The notes under the pieces are model-generated. The model searched no databases. It was given only the letters and a program-made list of their open reading frames with translations, and was not told where the DNA came from. From positions 1 to 64,000 of the forward strand of contig JAAELP010000117.1 of NCBI GenBank assembly GCA_024226535.1: 64,000 nt of DNA. The letters are read 5' to 3'. A program made the position numbers and the translations under genes. Below, piece after piece: positions 34,793-43,805 of this stretch (positions are counted from its first letter, which is position 1; the number at the start of each line of letters is the position of its first letter). The stretch comes from Planctomycetota bacterium. Its GTDB lineage: Bacteria; Planctomycetota; Phycisphaerae; Phycisphaerales; SM1A02.

Positions 34793-36418
34793 TCACGAAT
34801 CGACGGCGGGCGCCGCCAGGGGCGTGCCCTCGTTGGAGTCGGGGCGCTCGAAGATGAGGTCGGTACGAGAATCGTAATCGGGGTCGATGACGTCGCCCCA
34901 GTCGGTGCGTTCGCGCATCTCCTGGAGCGTGTCGGCGGGCACGAACTCGTTGCCCGAGCGGATGTCCCACCCGCCGCCGAGCGCCTTGAAGGCCAGGATC
35001 AGCCGCTGCGCGATCAGGCCCACGGCCTGCGCCTCCTGGTCCTGCTGGAACGTCAGGAAGCTGTTGGCGTCGTTGACGCGGATGAAGTCCGCCTGGCCTT
35101 CGGTGTACTGGGTCGTGGCGAGGTCGAGCGCCCGGGCCGCCGCGTCGACGCTCTCGGTGAGGTACGTGCGTCGATCCCGCTCGCGGAGGAACGCGTAGAG
35201 GGACGACTCGACCTCGGCGGCCGCCTGGAGCACGGCGTTGCGGTAGTTCGCAACCGCCTCCTGGAACGATGCGTCCTGGACACGGATGTTGTTCTTGACG
35301 CGCCCGTAGTTCAGGATCGGCCAGTTGAACCCGAGACCGACGAACCCGGAGAACGAGTCGGAGTCGAACATGCTGTCGAGGTTCTTGCCACTCCCGCTCG
35401 CGGGGTTGGTGTCGGCGGCGGCGAACCCGGTGGAGCCCGCGATGAACACGGAGGGGTAGAGGTCGGCGGTGGCGATGCCGATCTGCTCGCTCCGCGCGGC
35501 GGCGATGCGCTCGGCCAACCGCACGTCCGGCCGTCGCCGCAGCAACTCGGCAGGCGCGCCGAGCGCGACGGCCGTCGGCGCCGCGGGAATGCCCGAGCCG
35601 CCGGCAAGCTCCGCCTCCAGCTCGTCGGGCGGGCGGCCGAGGAGGACGCACAGCGCCAGCTTCACCGTGCGAAGGTCGGCCTCGAGGCTCGGCACCGTCG
35701 CCTGCGTGTTGGCGAGCGTGGCCCGCGCCTCGGTGACGTCCAGCTCCGTCGTCGCGCCGTTTCGGAAGCGCACCTCGGTGATGTCGAGCGTCTCGCGCTG
35801 AAGCTCGACGTTGGCCCGCGCGAGCTCGATGCGGCGCTCGAGCGTCCGAACGTCGACATACGTCCCCGCCACCTCGGCGAGCAGCGTGACGAGCACGTCG
35901 TCGTAGCTCGCGATCGACGCCAGGAGCACCGCGTCCGCCGACTGGATGCCGCGCCGATACCGGCCCCAGAAGTCCAGCTCCCAGGCCACGTCCAGGCCGA
36001 GCCCGGCCGTGGCGAAGTGACGGTCGATGAGCGCGGTGTTCGCGTCGTTGCGGCTGAGGTTCGCCCGCCCGACGTCACCGTTGATCGACTGCTCCTGAGG
36101 GAAGAACTCACCGACGGCGATCCCGCGCCGCGCCCGCGCCTGGAGCACGCGCAGGCCCGCCGCCTCGAGCGAGAGGTTCTGCTCGTAAGCGTTGTGGATG
36201 AGCTGCGTGAGCACCGGGTCGTCGAAGACCGCCCACCAGTCGGGAAGGTCGGTGGTCTCGGCCGTGAACGCGGGATAGTCGCTGACGAGCCAGTCCGCAT
36301 TGACCTCCGCGTCCGGCCGCACGTAGTCGGGTCCGACCATGCAGCCGCCGGAGAACGCGAGCGCGACGAACAGGGCCGCCGCCGTGCCGACGCGCCGAGA
36401 CAATCTCATGCCGTTCAT
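34793..36418 (-). CDS. RND efflux outer-membrane channel (NodT/OprM family lipoprotein)
   Basis: A 541-residue TolC-like outer-membrane factor with a lipobox (AFSGGC, Cys26) directly followed by MVGPDYVRP, the standard mature start of this family. Two repeats of the TolC fold are visible, including WELDFWGRYRRGIQSADA, and RRRPDVRLAERIAAA, a family hallmark. The C-terminal ~40 residues after NEFVPADTLQ are an extra tail. First gene of the three-gene operon channel-adaptor-pump. The ATG gives MNGMRLSRR, a positively charged signal start. The divergent HTH gene at 36550 may be its regulator. Confidence 0.94.
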   Translation of the reverse strand: MNGMRLSRRVGTAAALFVALAFSGGCMVGPDYVRPDAEVNADWLVSDYPAFTAETTDLPDWWAVFDDPVLTQLIHNAYEQNLSLEAAGLRVLQARARRGIAVGEFFPQEQSINGDVGRANLSRNDANTALIDRHFATAGLGLDVAWELDFWGRYRRGIQSADAVLLASIASYDDVLVTLLAEVAGTYVDVRTLERRIELARANVELQRETLDITEVRFRNGATTELDVTEARATLANTQATVPSLEADLRTVKLALCVLLGRPPDELEAELAGGSGIPAAPTAVALGAPAELLRRRPDVRLAERIAAARSEQIGIATADLYPSVFIAGSTGFAAADTNPASGSGKNLDSMFDSDSFSGFVGLGFNWPILNYGRVKNNIRVQDASFQEAVANYRNAVLQAAAEVESSLYAFLRERDRRTYLTESVDAAARALDLATTQYTEGQADFIRVNDANSFLTFQQDQEAQAVGLIAQRLILAFKALGGGWDIRSGNEFVPADTLQEMRERTDWGDVIDPDYDSRTDLIFERPDSNEGTPLAAPAVDS

Positions 36419-36536
36419 TGGTCCACCCTCGCTCGCTGACCACGCTGCCCGCCCGAGCGGAGCGATGCCCGGAGGGGGGCACAGTCTAGCAAGGCGCGAC
36501 CAGGTCATGGGCACCACGCCCGCGGGGTCGAGCCTC

Positions 36537-36542
36537 TATAGT
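36537..36542 (+). promoter_or_regulatory. Putative -10 box of a leaderless transcript (HTH gene)
   Basis: TATAGT, five of six matches to consensus, ends 7 nt before the ATG at 36550. There is no ribosome-binding site. It lies in the 131-bp divergent gap shared with the RND operon. Confidence 0.45.
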
Positions 36543-36549
36543 GCCCGCG

Positions 36550-37026
36550 ATGTTCGGATCGATCATCCGCCAGCTCCTCGACCGCAAGCTCACGTCGATC
36601 AAGGAGATCGAGACGGTCACCGGGCGCGGCAGCTCGACGATCTACCGGTGGATGGACGAGTCGAGCCAGCCGAGCCTCGGCGACGTGCGCAGCCTCGTCG
36701 GCGGCCTCGAGAAACCAGAGGCGCGCCAGCTCCTGCTGGGGCTTCTCGCGAGCGACCTGCCGATCGTGATCGAGTGGATCGACGACTGCGCGTCGGAGGC
36801 GGCGGAGCAGGCGGGCCCCCCGCGCGACGGACACGAACTGCTCGAGCAGACGCTCCTGGCGCTGGACTGCATCTCGCACGTCCTGAACGAGGGACACAAC
36901 GCGATCCGCGAGCGCGGTCTCGACGACGAGTCGTTCACCGCGATCGTCGAGCTGACCGACCAGGCCGTGCGCCATCTCACGCGCACGCGCACGCTGCTCC
37001 AGCGCTACCGGCCGCAGACCCCGTAG
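36550..37026 (+). CDS. Small helix-turn-helix protein, candidate regulator of the divergent RND operon
   Basis: 158 residues. Residues about 12-36 form a helix-turn-helix-like segment (LTSIKEIETVTGRGSSTIYR followed by WMDE), resembling the N-terminus of small bacterial repressors. The remainder is helical and rich in Leu, Glu and Asp with no recognised ligand domain; it could be a dimerisation or sensory region. Family not recognised. The ATG at 36550 is used; an in-frame GTG at 36541 is an alternative. It is transcribed away from the RND operon, the classical place for an efflux repressor, but no operator repeat was identified. Confidence 0.75.
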   Translation: MFGSIIRQLLDRKLTSIKEIETVTGRGSSTIYRWMDESSQPSLGDVRSLVGGLEKPEARQLLLGLLASDLPIVIEWIDDCASEAAEQAGPPRDGHELLEQTLLALDCISHVLNEGHNAIRERGLDDESFTAIVELTDQAVRHLTRTRTLLQRYRPQTP

Positions 37027-37052
37027 GAATACCCCAAGAAGGTGATGCGCAC

Positions 37053-37078
37053 GCGGGCGCGTGCCTGAGCACGCCCGC
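37053..37078 (+). terminator. GC-rich hairpin after the HTH gene (weak terminator candidate)
   Basis: GCGGGCG-C-GTGC (37053-37064) pairs with GCACGCCCGC (37069-37078) with one bulged base and a 4-nt loop. No U-tract follows, so termination would need Rho or another factor. The rest of the 230-bp gap to htrA holds no other clear feature. Confidence 0.35.
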
Positions 37079-37257
37079 CACTCCCGCGCGCGGGATCGGC
37101 GGCGCGCGTCCTTCCCGTGATCGGGAGAGGCCGCGGTTCGCCGCGTGCGCGGCCGCGAACACGCGATCGGCGCGTCCGTATTGAGTGATCCGTGATCGAC
37201 GACAAGTGACCGGCCGCCAGCGCATGCCGGTGACGAGCTCAGGCAAAGGAGACGAAC

Positions 37258-38775
37258 ATGATCGCCACGAGAAAGCACGGCTGGGGCCGCATCGGATCGT
37301 ACCGACTCGCACCACGCGTTCTCGCCATCGGGTTCGCCGGCGCCGCGTGCGTCGCGCTCATCGACGTGCCCCGGGCGCACGGTGATGCGCCGGACGCGCC
37401 GCCGGCGCTCGGCACCGCGCAGGCGCTCTCCAGCGCCTTCAAGCACGCGGCGCGGCAGGTCCGGGAATCGGTCGTGCACATCACCACGTCGCGCTCCGCC
37501 CCGCTGGCGTCGGCGGACCGATCAATGCCGCGCGGGCAGGCGCTCCCCTTCGACGACGATTTCTTCCGGCGCTTCTTCGACCAGGCGCCGCGCTTCCGGC
37601 ACCAGCCGAACTCCACCGTCAGCGGTCCGACGCAGCAGGGACAGGGCACCGGCTTCGTCCTTCGCGCCGACGGCCACATCGTGACCAACCACCACGTGGT
37701 CAAGGATGCTGAGGACGTGAAGGTGCGTCTCGCCGGCGGCCGCGAGTACGACGCGACCGTGGTCGGCGCCGACGCCGAGACCGACCTCGCCGTCCTCCGC
37801 GTCGAGGCCGACGATCTCGTGCCCGTCCGGCTCGGCGACTCGGATCGCGTCGAGGCCGGCCAGTGGGTGATTGCCGTCGGCAGCCCCTTCGGGCTCGAGC
37901 AGACGGTGACGGCGGGAATCGTCAGCGCGACCGGTCGCAGCGACATGGGGCTCGCGACCTTCGAGGACTTCATCCAGACCGACGCCGCGATCAACCCCGG
38001 CAACAGCGGCGGGCCGCTCGTCGATCTCCGGGGCGAGGTCATCGGCGTGAACACGGCCATCACCAGCCGCAGCGGCGGACACAACGGCATCGGCTTTGCG
38101 ATTCCCAGCGAGATCGTGCGGAACGTCACCGGCGCGATCATCGACACGGGAAGCGTGTCGCGCGGCTGGCTCGGCGTGCAGATCCAGCCTTTGACCGACG
38201 ATCTCGCGCGGACCTTCGGCTTGGACCACGCCGACGGCGCGCTGATCAGCGAGGTCATGCCGGACAGCCCGGCCGCGAAGGCGGGCGTGCGCCAGGGCGA
38301 CGTCGTGATCGCCGTGGACGACGAGGACATCCGGAAGACGAGCGACCTTCTCAACGCGGTGGGCGCGTCGTCCCCGGGAACGGAGCACGAGCTCGAGCTG
38401 ATGCGTGACGGGAGCCGGCACACCGTCACCGTGACGCTCGGGTCGCGTGTGGGATCGGGTAAGAACTCATCTGACGCCGGTCGGGCCACGAGGCCGTTGC
38501 CCGAGCAGTTCGGTCTGACCGTGTCACCCTCCCCCCGTCAGGGTGTACACGGTCAGCCGGACCCCGGCGTCCTGGTCGAGGCGGTGCAGCCGGAAGGCCC
38601 GGCCGCCGAGGCCGGTCTTCGGCGCGGCGACGTCATCCTCGAGGTGGGCAGTCACCCCGTCGCCGACCCCGCTTCCTTCGCGCGGCACCTCTCGGACACG
38701 GATGACGCGTCACCGATCAGGCTCCTGATCCGGCGCGGAGCACAACGACGCTTCGTGGTGATGAATCGAGGTTGA
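37258..38775 (+). CDS. HtrA/DegP-type periplasmic serine protease
   Basis: A 505-residue periplasmic protease and chaperone of the DegP/DegQ type, used in envelope protein quality control. After a long signal region (1-43, ending ALIDVPRAHG) comes a trypsin-like domain with catalytic H146 (NHHVV), D176 (ETDLAV) and S250 (NPGNSGGP), all intact. Two PDZ domains follow, about 295-385 and 420-505, each with the GDVILEV-type core; a Ser/Pro-rich linker separates them. The ATG at 37258 has an ideal AAAGGAG 6 nt upstream. A hairpin terminator follows. Monocistronic. Confidence 0.94.
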   Translation: MIATRKHGWGRIGSYRLAPRVLAIGFAGAACVALIDVPRAHGDAPDAPPALGTAQALSSAFKHAARQVRESVVHITTSRSAPLASADRSMPRGQALPFDDDFFRRFFDQAPRFRHQPNSTVSGPTQQGQGTGFVLRADGHIVTNHHVVKDAEDVKVRLAGGREYDATVVGADAETDLAVLRVEADDLVPVRLGDSDRVEAGQWVIAVGSPFGLEQTVTAGIVSATGRSDMGLATFEDFIQTDAAINPGNSGGPLVDLRGEVIGVNTAITSRSGGHNGIGFAIPSEIVRNVTGAIIDTGSVSRGWLGVQIQPLTDDLARTFGLDHADGALISEVMPDSPAAKAGVRQGDVVIAVDDEDIRKTSDLLNAVGASSPGTEHELELMRDGSRHTVTVTLGSRVGSGKNSSDAGRATRPLPEQFGLTVSPSPRQGVHGQPDPGVLVEAVQPEGPAAEAGLRRGDVILEVGSHPVADPASFARHLSDTDDASPIRLLIRRGAQRRFVVMNRG

Positions 38776-38828
38776 GGCATCACCACCGACGAGGAGGAGC
38801 CATCGCGTCCACGTGCTCCCTTGCCCCG

Positions 38829-38880
38829 CCGCCCGCCCGGAGCTTCCCGCATGAAGCATCCGCGGCGGGCGGTGTCTTTT
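38829..38880 (+). terminator. Intrinsic terminator after htrA
   Basis: CCGCCCGCC (38829-38837) pairs perfectly with GGCGGGCGG (38864-38872), followed by TGTCTTTT. The 26-nt loop is long, which weakens it. It lies 53 nt after the htrA stop codon. Confidence 0.6.
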
Positions 38881-38905
38881 CATTCTGGGCGCGCGAACGC
38901 CGCCG

Positions 38906-39964
38906 TCATCCCACCGGCACCGTCAGCACCGGCATGCGCTGGTCGTCGTCGCGATCCGCCAGACGCATCCCGATGAGCAGCTTCAGGATGCGGAACGAGC
39001 GTTTGCTCACGGTGTCCGTCGCGTCTATGTAGAACCACCAGTCGCGGTAGCGCACCGCGACCTGAGCGTTGCGCGGGCGCTGCCTCGACGAGCGGATCGT
39101 CATGAACGGATCCTCGCCCCAGTCCCTCCAGGTCTCCGGCTCGGCGATTCCCGCCTCGAGATGGGGTGCCGGCACCTGCACCTTGCTCGCCGCGTGGCGG
39201 AGCATGTCGAAGGGCGACCGCATGACGATGTGGATCGCTTCCTGGGAACTTCCCGGGCGCAGGTAGACCGGGATCACGAAGGGCCGGCCGTCGAGCGTCC
39301 GCCCCTCGATCCGGAGCAGGTCGAGGATCTACCGAAGGTCGTCGACGTGATCCGGAGCGTAGTGGGCGAAGCGCAGGACGTACTCCCGCTCGTCGGTGGA
39401 CGCCGCCGCCTTCCCGAACGTCGCGATGCCCTTCTTACGGATCGGCCCGTACAGATCGACGAAGCGTTCGAGGTCCGGTGGGGGCAGCCCCCGCACCGGG
39501 TTCCTCATGCCGTTGACCGAGTCGTACAGCTCGTAGATCCATCGCTCGTGCTCGTCGCCGAAGTCCATGAGCATGTACCCCTGCTCGGGCGTGATCGGCG
39601 TGAGCATGGCCCGCAGGAAGTTCTCGCCGCCGAGGGGCCTGTAAGAGATCGTCGGGTTCTCCTCGTACGCAACGCCGGCCGACAGGGGCACGAGGTTGCG
39701 CTCGTACGACCCGCTGGAGCCGATGCCGAAGTTGGCCCCGGCGCTGGCGCGGAACTTGATGTTCGCGGTGACGCTCGTGACGGCGAGCATGCCGAACGTA
39801 TCGTCGTAGCGGTCGCGCACGATCATGTTCAGGATCTGTTCGTCATCGGTGCGCGTGATGATCTCGTTATAGACACCGCGCCCGTTCGAGATCGACGTCG
39901 GTCCGACGACGGCGCATCCCCCGAGCAGCGGAACAACGGCGAGCAGCAGGGTCCGGACGCGCAT
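38906..39964 (-). pseudogene. Predicted lipoprotein gene interrupted by one in-frame amber codon
   Basis: A 353-codon frame, open except for one TAG at 39331-39329 (codon 212). The N-terminus MRVRTLLLAVVPLLGGC is a lipoprotein signal with LGGC lipobox, preceded by AGGAGG 5-7 nt upstream of the ATG. The mature part has alternating beta strands and a helical stretch (ITRTDDEQILNMIVRDRYDD), compatible with a secreted surface or periplasmic protein of unknown family. Downstream of the TAG the frame continues with the same codon use for 140 codons to a TGA, including FDMLRHAASKVQVPAP. A CAG-to-TAG change would explain it. Genuine nonsense mutation, stop readthrough or sequencing error are all possible. 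Confidence 0.7.
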
Positions 39965-40070
39965 CTCTTCCTCCTGAGATCGAAGCGGTGATCTTACTTG
40001 CTCGGGCCGTGGCGCGAAAGCGGGCACCGCCTTGACCGGTGCCCGCATGGCCTCATCCTGCCGTGCGCTC

Positions 40071-43000
40071 TCAGCAGGGTCCCCAGTTTCCGATGACGGC
40101 GAGGATGTCGCCGAAGCCGACGACGTCATCGCCGTCGAGGTCCTCCGGGCACCCGGAGCACGAGCCCCAGGCCCCGATGATCGCGAGGATGTCGCCGAAG
40201 TCGACGGCTCCGTTCTCGTTGATGTCGCCGAAGCACGGCGGCTGGTACTCGTAGCCGCCCATGTCCACGACGATGCCTTCACCGTTCGGCACGCCGGTGT
40301 CCACGGTGTCGGGATCGTCCTTGAAGCGCGGCTTGCCCGCGAGGTCGGTGGTCACGCCCGGCGGCACCGCGTCACTGTCGGCGGCATCGATGGCGGGCGA
40401 GCCGTACTGGAGCGTGTGATCGTCGTCGTCGATGCCGTCGCCGTCGACGAAGAGCGGATCGGCGTCGATGTTGCCGCCGAGGTCCAGCGCCGGCTCGAGC
40501 AACCACGCGTCGCTGCCGCCGGAGCCCTGGACGTCGCAGAACGCGAACAGCGGGAGTGCGGTCGGATAGGAGTAGCTCACTTCCTCCGGCACGTCGTTCC
40601 AGAGGATGCAGTTGTACAGGAGCGGCATCGAACCGCTCTGTACGAGCATCGCGCCCCCACCACCGCCACCGCCGTCGTTGCCGGTGAACGTGCAGTTGAT
40701 CAGCACGGACTGGTCGTTCTGCGTGTGCATCCCGCCGCCGCCGCCCACGGCCGCGTTGCGATCGAACAGGCAGTTCACGAACTCCGACGTGCCGAAGAGC
40801 GCGAAGCACGCTCCCCCTCCCCCGCCGCCGGCGGAGTTCTCGCGGAACGTGCAGTCCCGGATGGTGCCGTCGAACGCGGACAGGAAGAGGCCCCCGCCGC
40901 CCGCGGCGCTGTTGCCCTCGAAGTGGCAGCCGGTCACGAGGAGGTCCGAGTCCGCGTGGATCACGAGCCCTCCCCCGGTGAGGTCCCCGTCGTTGCCGGT
41001 GAACGTGCATCCGGTGATCGAGCCGCCGGTGTCGTGTTGGTTGTAGATGCCGCCGCCGCTGGCGGTCTCCGCCGTGCCGGCCACGTTGCCGTCGAAGATG
41101 CAGTTCGAGAGGGTCATGGTGGACGAGGGGAAGACGTACATTCCACCGCCGTCCTCCCCGGCCTGGTTGGTCTCGAAACTCGTGCCGCTGATCGTCACCT
41201 CGCCGTCGAGCGCCAACCCCGCCCCGAGGGCCGCCGTGTTGCCGGACACGACGCAGCCCTGGATCACGGGGTGTCCCTGCGTGGTGTAGATGCCGCCGCC
41301 GTCGAGCGCGGTGTTCAACGTGATCGCGCACTGGCGGATGGTCGGGCTCGAATCCCAGACGTAGATCCCGCCGCCCTGCGGCGCGTCGCCGCCCGTGATC
41401 GTGAAGCCCTCGAGCACGGTGTCCGTGCCTTCGAAGTCGTCGAACGTGACCACGCTCATGAAGAGACCCGTGCCGTCGATCGTCGTCACGGCTCGTCCGC
41501 CGGTGCTCGTGACCTCGATCGCCTTGCCGAGCAGGTCGATGGCCTCGAAGTAGGTCCCCGGCTCGACGTCCACCCAGTCGCCGTCGAGGGCGTCGTCGAT
41601 CGCGTCCTGGATCAGCCCGCCGGGCGACACCGTGAAGCCGATGTTCACGGACTCGTCCTGGCGCTCGTACGCGCCCATGTCCACGATGGGCGGCGTGCCG
41701 CTGCCGGTGTCGGTGACGCCCGCGTCGTTCACGAAGCGCGGGTTGCCGTCGCGATCGAGCGTGATCCCGCCGGGCACCTCGGCGTTGTCGCCGGCGTCGA
41801 CGCAGGGCGAGAAGCGATCGAGACGCAGGTCGCCGGCGGCCTCGTTGTTGAAGCGGGGATCCTGGTTGATGTTGCTCGACCCGGAACCGCCCCAGCCACC
41901 CTGGACGTCGCTGAAGGAGATCGTCGACGAGCCGCTGATGTCCACGACCTGGTTCGGCGTGTTGGCGCAGAGGATCGAGTTCGTGGCCGTCACGCTGCCC
42001 GGCCCGTCGAAGACGTAGATCGCCCCGCCGGTGTCGGTCGCGTGGTTCGTGCCCACCGTGCAGTTACGGAGCGTGATCGTGCCGTCGTCGGTACAGAGGC
42101 CGCCGCCGCGCCGCGCCCGGTTGTCCCGGAAGATGGTGTTGATGAGCGTCGCGCTCGTCCCCGATTCCGTGAACAGGCCGCCGCCGTCACCGTCGTCGAA
42201 CGCGCGATTGTCGATGAACTCGCAGTCGGTCAGCTCCGCGGTGGCCCCGCCGTAGACGACCATGCCGCCGCCCTTGCCGTTGTCCCGGGCCTTGTTCAGG
42301 TAGAAGAGGCAGTCCACGAGGGTGAGGTGCGTCGGTGCGGGGCCCGCCTTGATGTCATACACGGCCCCGCCACCGAAGCCGTGCGATTGGTTCTGGCTGA
42401 ACGTGCACCGGGTGAAGGTGGCGTGGCTGTCTTCGTGGTACACCGCGCCGCCGTTGCCGGTGGTCTGGTTGCTGGTGAACACGCAGTCCGTGAACTGCAT
42501 GTCGCTTCCGCTGTCCAGGTACACGGCGCCTCCCGAGCCCATGCCGGTGGCGTCGTTGCTCGTGAACTCGCAGGCACTCACGGTCGCGTCGCTGTTGTCG
42601 CCGGCGATCGCGCCCCCGTTGCCGCCGTGGTTCGTGTCGAACGTGCACGAGCTGATCTGCGGATTGCAGACGCGGGCGTAGACGCCGGCTCCCCCACCGT
42701 TGTTGCCGTCGAAGTCGCAGCCGGCGATCTGCGTGTCGGCATACCAGGTGTAGATGCCGCCGCCGCGGCTCGCCGTGTTGCCGGTGAAGTCGCAGCTCGT
42801 GATGAGCACGCCGTGCTCGTCCCGCACGTAGATGCCGCCGCCGTTGCCGGTGGCGGTGTTGTTCTCGAAGTTGCAGAAGCGGATCGTCGGGTGCGCCTCC
42901 TCGGAGTAGATCCCGCCGCCGCCGACCGCGTGGTTGTTCAGGAACGTGCAGTGCTCGATGAGCGGGTCGCTGCTGTCGGTGAGGTCACCGAGCACGCAGA

Positions 43001-43463
43001 TCGCGCCGCCGCCCCCCTCGCCCACGGCGAAGGAGCTGTTCGAGTCGAACACGCAGTAGCGGATCGTCGGATCGCTCCGGAAGTCGACCTTGATGGCCCC
43101 GCCCTTGCTCGCCGTGCCGTCGCGGATCGTGAACCCGGAGATGATCGCGTCGCGTGTCTCCTGGGTCTCGAACCGCACGAGGCTGCCCGAAAGAGAGGTG
43201 CCGTCGATGATCGTCGCCGCGACGACGAGCGGATCCGTCGGGTTGGTGCTCTTCACCTCGATCGCCTTGCCGAGGAAGTTGATCCGCTCGGCGTAGACGC
43301 CCGGCTGTACGAGGACCACGTCCTGACCGGACACGGCATCGTCGATTGCCGACTGGATCGTCGGGTTCTGGGGCGTGGGCACGTCGATGGTCGCCGCGGT
43401 CGCCACGCTGCCGAGGGCCGCGGTGACGAGCGTCGCCACGGTGATCGTGATCGTTCGGTCCAT
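40071..43463 (-). CDS. Secreted parallel beta-helix protein with C-terminal dockerin-like repeats
   Basis: 1130 residues. A signal peptide (about 1-24, ending SVATAA) leads into two internally homologous right-handed beta-helix blocks, each opening with an IQ-x-AIDDA segment (near residues 37 and 615), followed by GGG-rich coils with repeated 'GGGIY' turns and N/C ladders. Each block ends with a DxGAYE or DMGGYE cap and a D-R-D-G-x-P-R-F segment. The C-terminal ~50 residues hold two calcium-loop repeats, GDINENGAVDFGDILAI and DLDGDDVVGFGDILAV, each closing in Gly-Cys. Such tails are common on secreted planctomycetal proteins. It is likely a cell-surface polysaccharide-binding or -cleaving protein; no catalytic residues are evident. 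A GGAGAG sits 5 nt before the ATG. Confidence 0.88.
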   Translation of the reverse strand: MDRTITITVATLVTAALGSVATAATIDVPTPQNPTIQSAIDDAVSGQDVVLVQPGVYAERINFLGKAIEVKSTNPTDPLVVAATIIDGTSLSGSLVRFETQETRDAIISGFTIRDGTASKGGAIKVDFRSDPTIRYCVFDSNSSFAVGEGGGGAICVLGDLTDSSDPLIEHCTFLNNHAVGGGGIYSEEAHPTIRFCNFENNTATGNGGGIYVRDEHGVLITSCDFTGNTASRGGGIYTWYADTQIAGCDFDGNNGGGAGVYARVCNPQISSCTFDTNHGGNGGAIAGDNSDATVSACEFTSNDATGMGSGGAVYLDSGSDMQFTDCVFTSNQTTGNGGAVYHEDSHATFTRCTFSQNQSHGFGGGAVYDIKAGPAPTHLTLVDCLFYLNKARDNGKGGGMVVYGGATAELTDCEFIDNRAFDDGDGGGLFTESGTSATLINTIFRDNRARRGGGLCTDDGTITLRNCTVGTNHATDTGGAIYVFDGPGSVTATNSILCANTPNQVVDISGSSTISFSDVQGGWGGSGSSNINQDPRFNNEAAGDLRLDRFSPCVDAGDNAEVPGGITLDRDGNPRFVNDAGVTDTGSGTPPIVDMGAYERQDESVNIGFTVSPGGLIQDAIDDALDGDWVDVEPGTYFEAIDLLGKAIEVTSTGGRAVTTIDGTGLFMSVVTFDDFEGTDTVLEGFTITGGDAPQGGGIYVWDSSPTIRQCAITLNTALDGGGIYTTQGHPVIQGCVVSGNTAALGAGLALDGEVTISGTSFETNQAGEDGGGMYVFPSSTMTLSNCIFDGNVAGTAETASGGGIYNQHDTGGSITGCTFTGNDGDLTGGGLVIHADSDLLVTGCHFEGNSAAGGGGLFLSAFDGTIRDCTFRENSAGGGGGGACFALFGTSEFVNCLFDRNAAVGGGGGMHTQNDQSVLINCTFTGNDGGGGGGGAMLVQSGSMPLLYNCILWNDVPEEVSYSYPTALPLFAFCDVQGSGGSDAWLLEPALDLGGNIDADPLFVDGDGIDDDDHTLQYGSPAIDAADSDAVPPGVTTDLAGKPRFKDDPDTVDTGVPNGEGIVVDMGGYEYQPPCFGDINENGAVDFGDILAIIGAWGSCSGCPEDLDGDDVVGFGDILAVIGNWGPC

Positions 43464-43805
43464 GGTTCTCTCCCGAGCCATCAGGTGGGTCAGATGGCCG
43501 AACGAATGCCGCGGCACCGCTGAGCGACCGCGCACCACAAGCGTCCGGCCGTCGCCGTCGCGTTTCCAAGCCCCCATCAGCCTGGCGTTGCTTAGCGCGG
43601 TGCGAGCGCGCATCGCGCCCGCGCGCAACAACGCGGGGCTTTTGATGTTCCTTGTATCGTGCCTCAGGGGCCCTCCGCCAGCGGGATTCGGACCCGTTCC
43701 GGGGGCCCTCGGGGAGGAGACTGGCCGGGATTTCGCTGCAACTTCCGGAACCCCCTCGCCCCGACGTGCCTCTCAGGAATGACCCCGCCCCGCAAGGAGA
43801 TGCTC
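43464..43805. other. Intergenic stretch between divergent genes
   Basis: 342 bases with no gene. A GC-rich hairpin (CCCGCG 43618-43623 with CGCGGG 43632-43637) followed by GCTTTT lies on the + strand, resembling a weak terminator though no + gene precedes it. No confident promoter was identified for either neighbour. Confidence 0.4.

Noticed and set aside
40032-43523. A 1163-codon plus-strand frame opposite the beta-helix gene
   Set aside because: It is the antisense shadow of a high-GC gene: composition is dominated by Val, Arg, Ala and His, no family motif appears, and the minus strand encodes a complete secreted protein.
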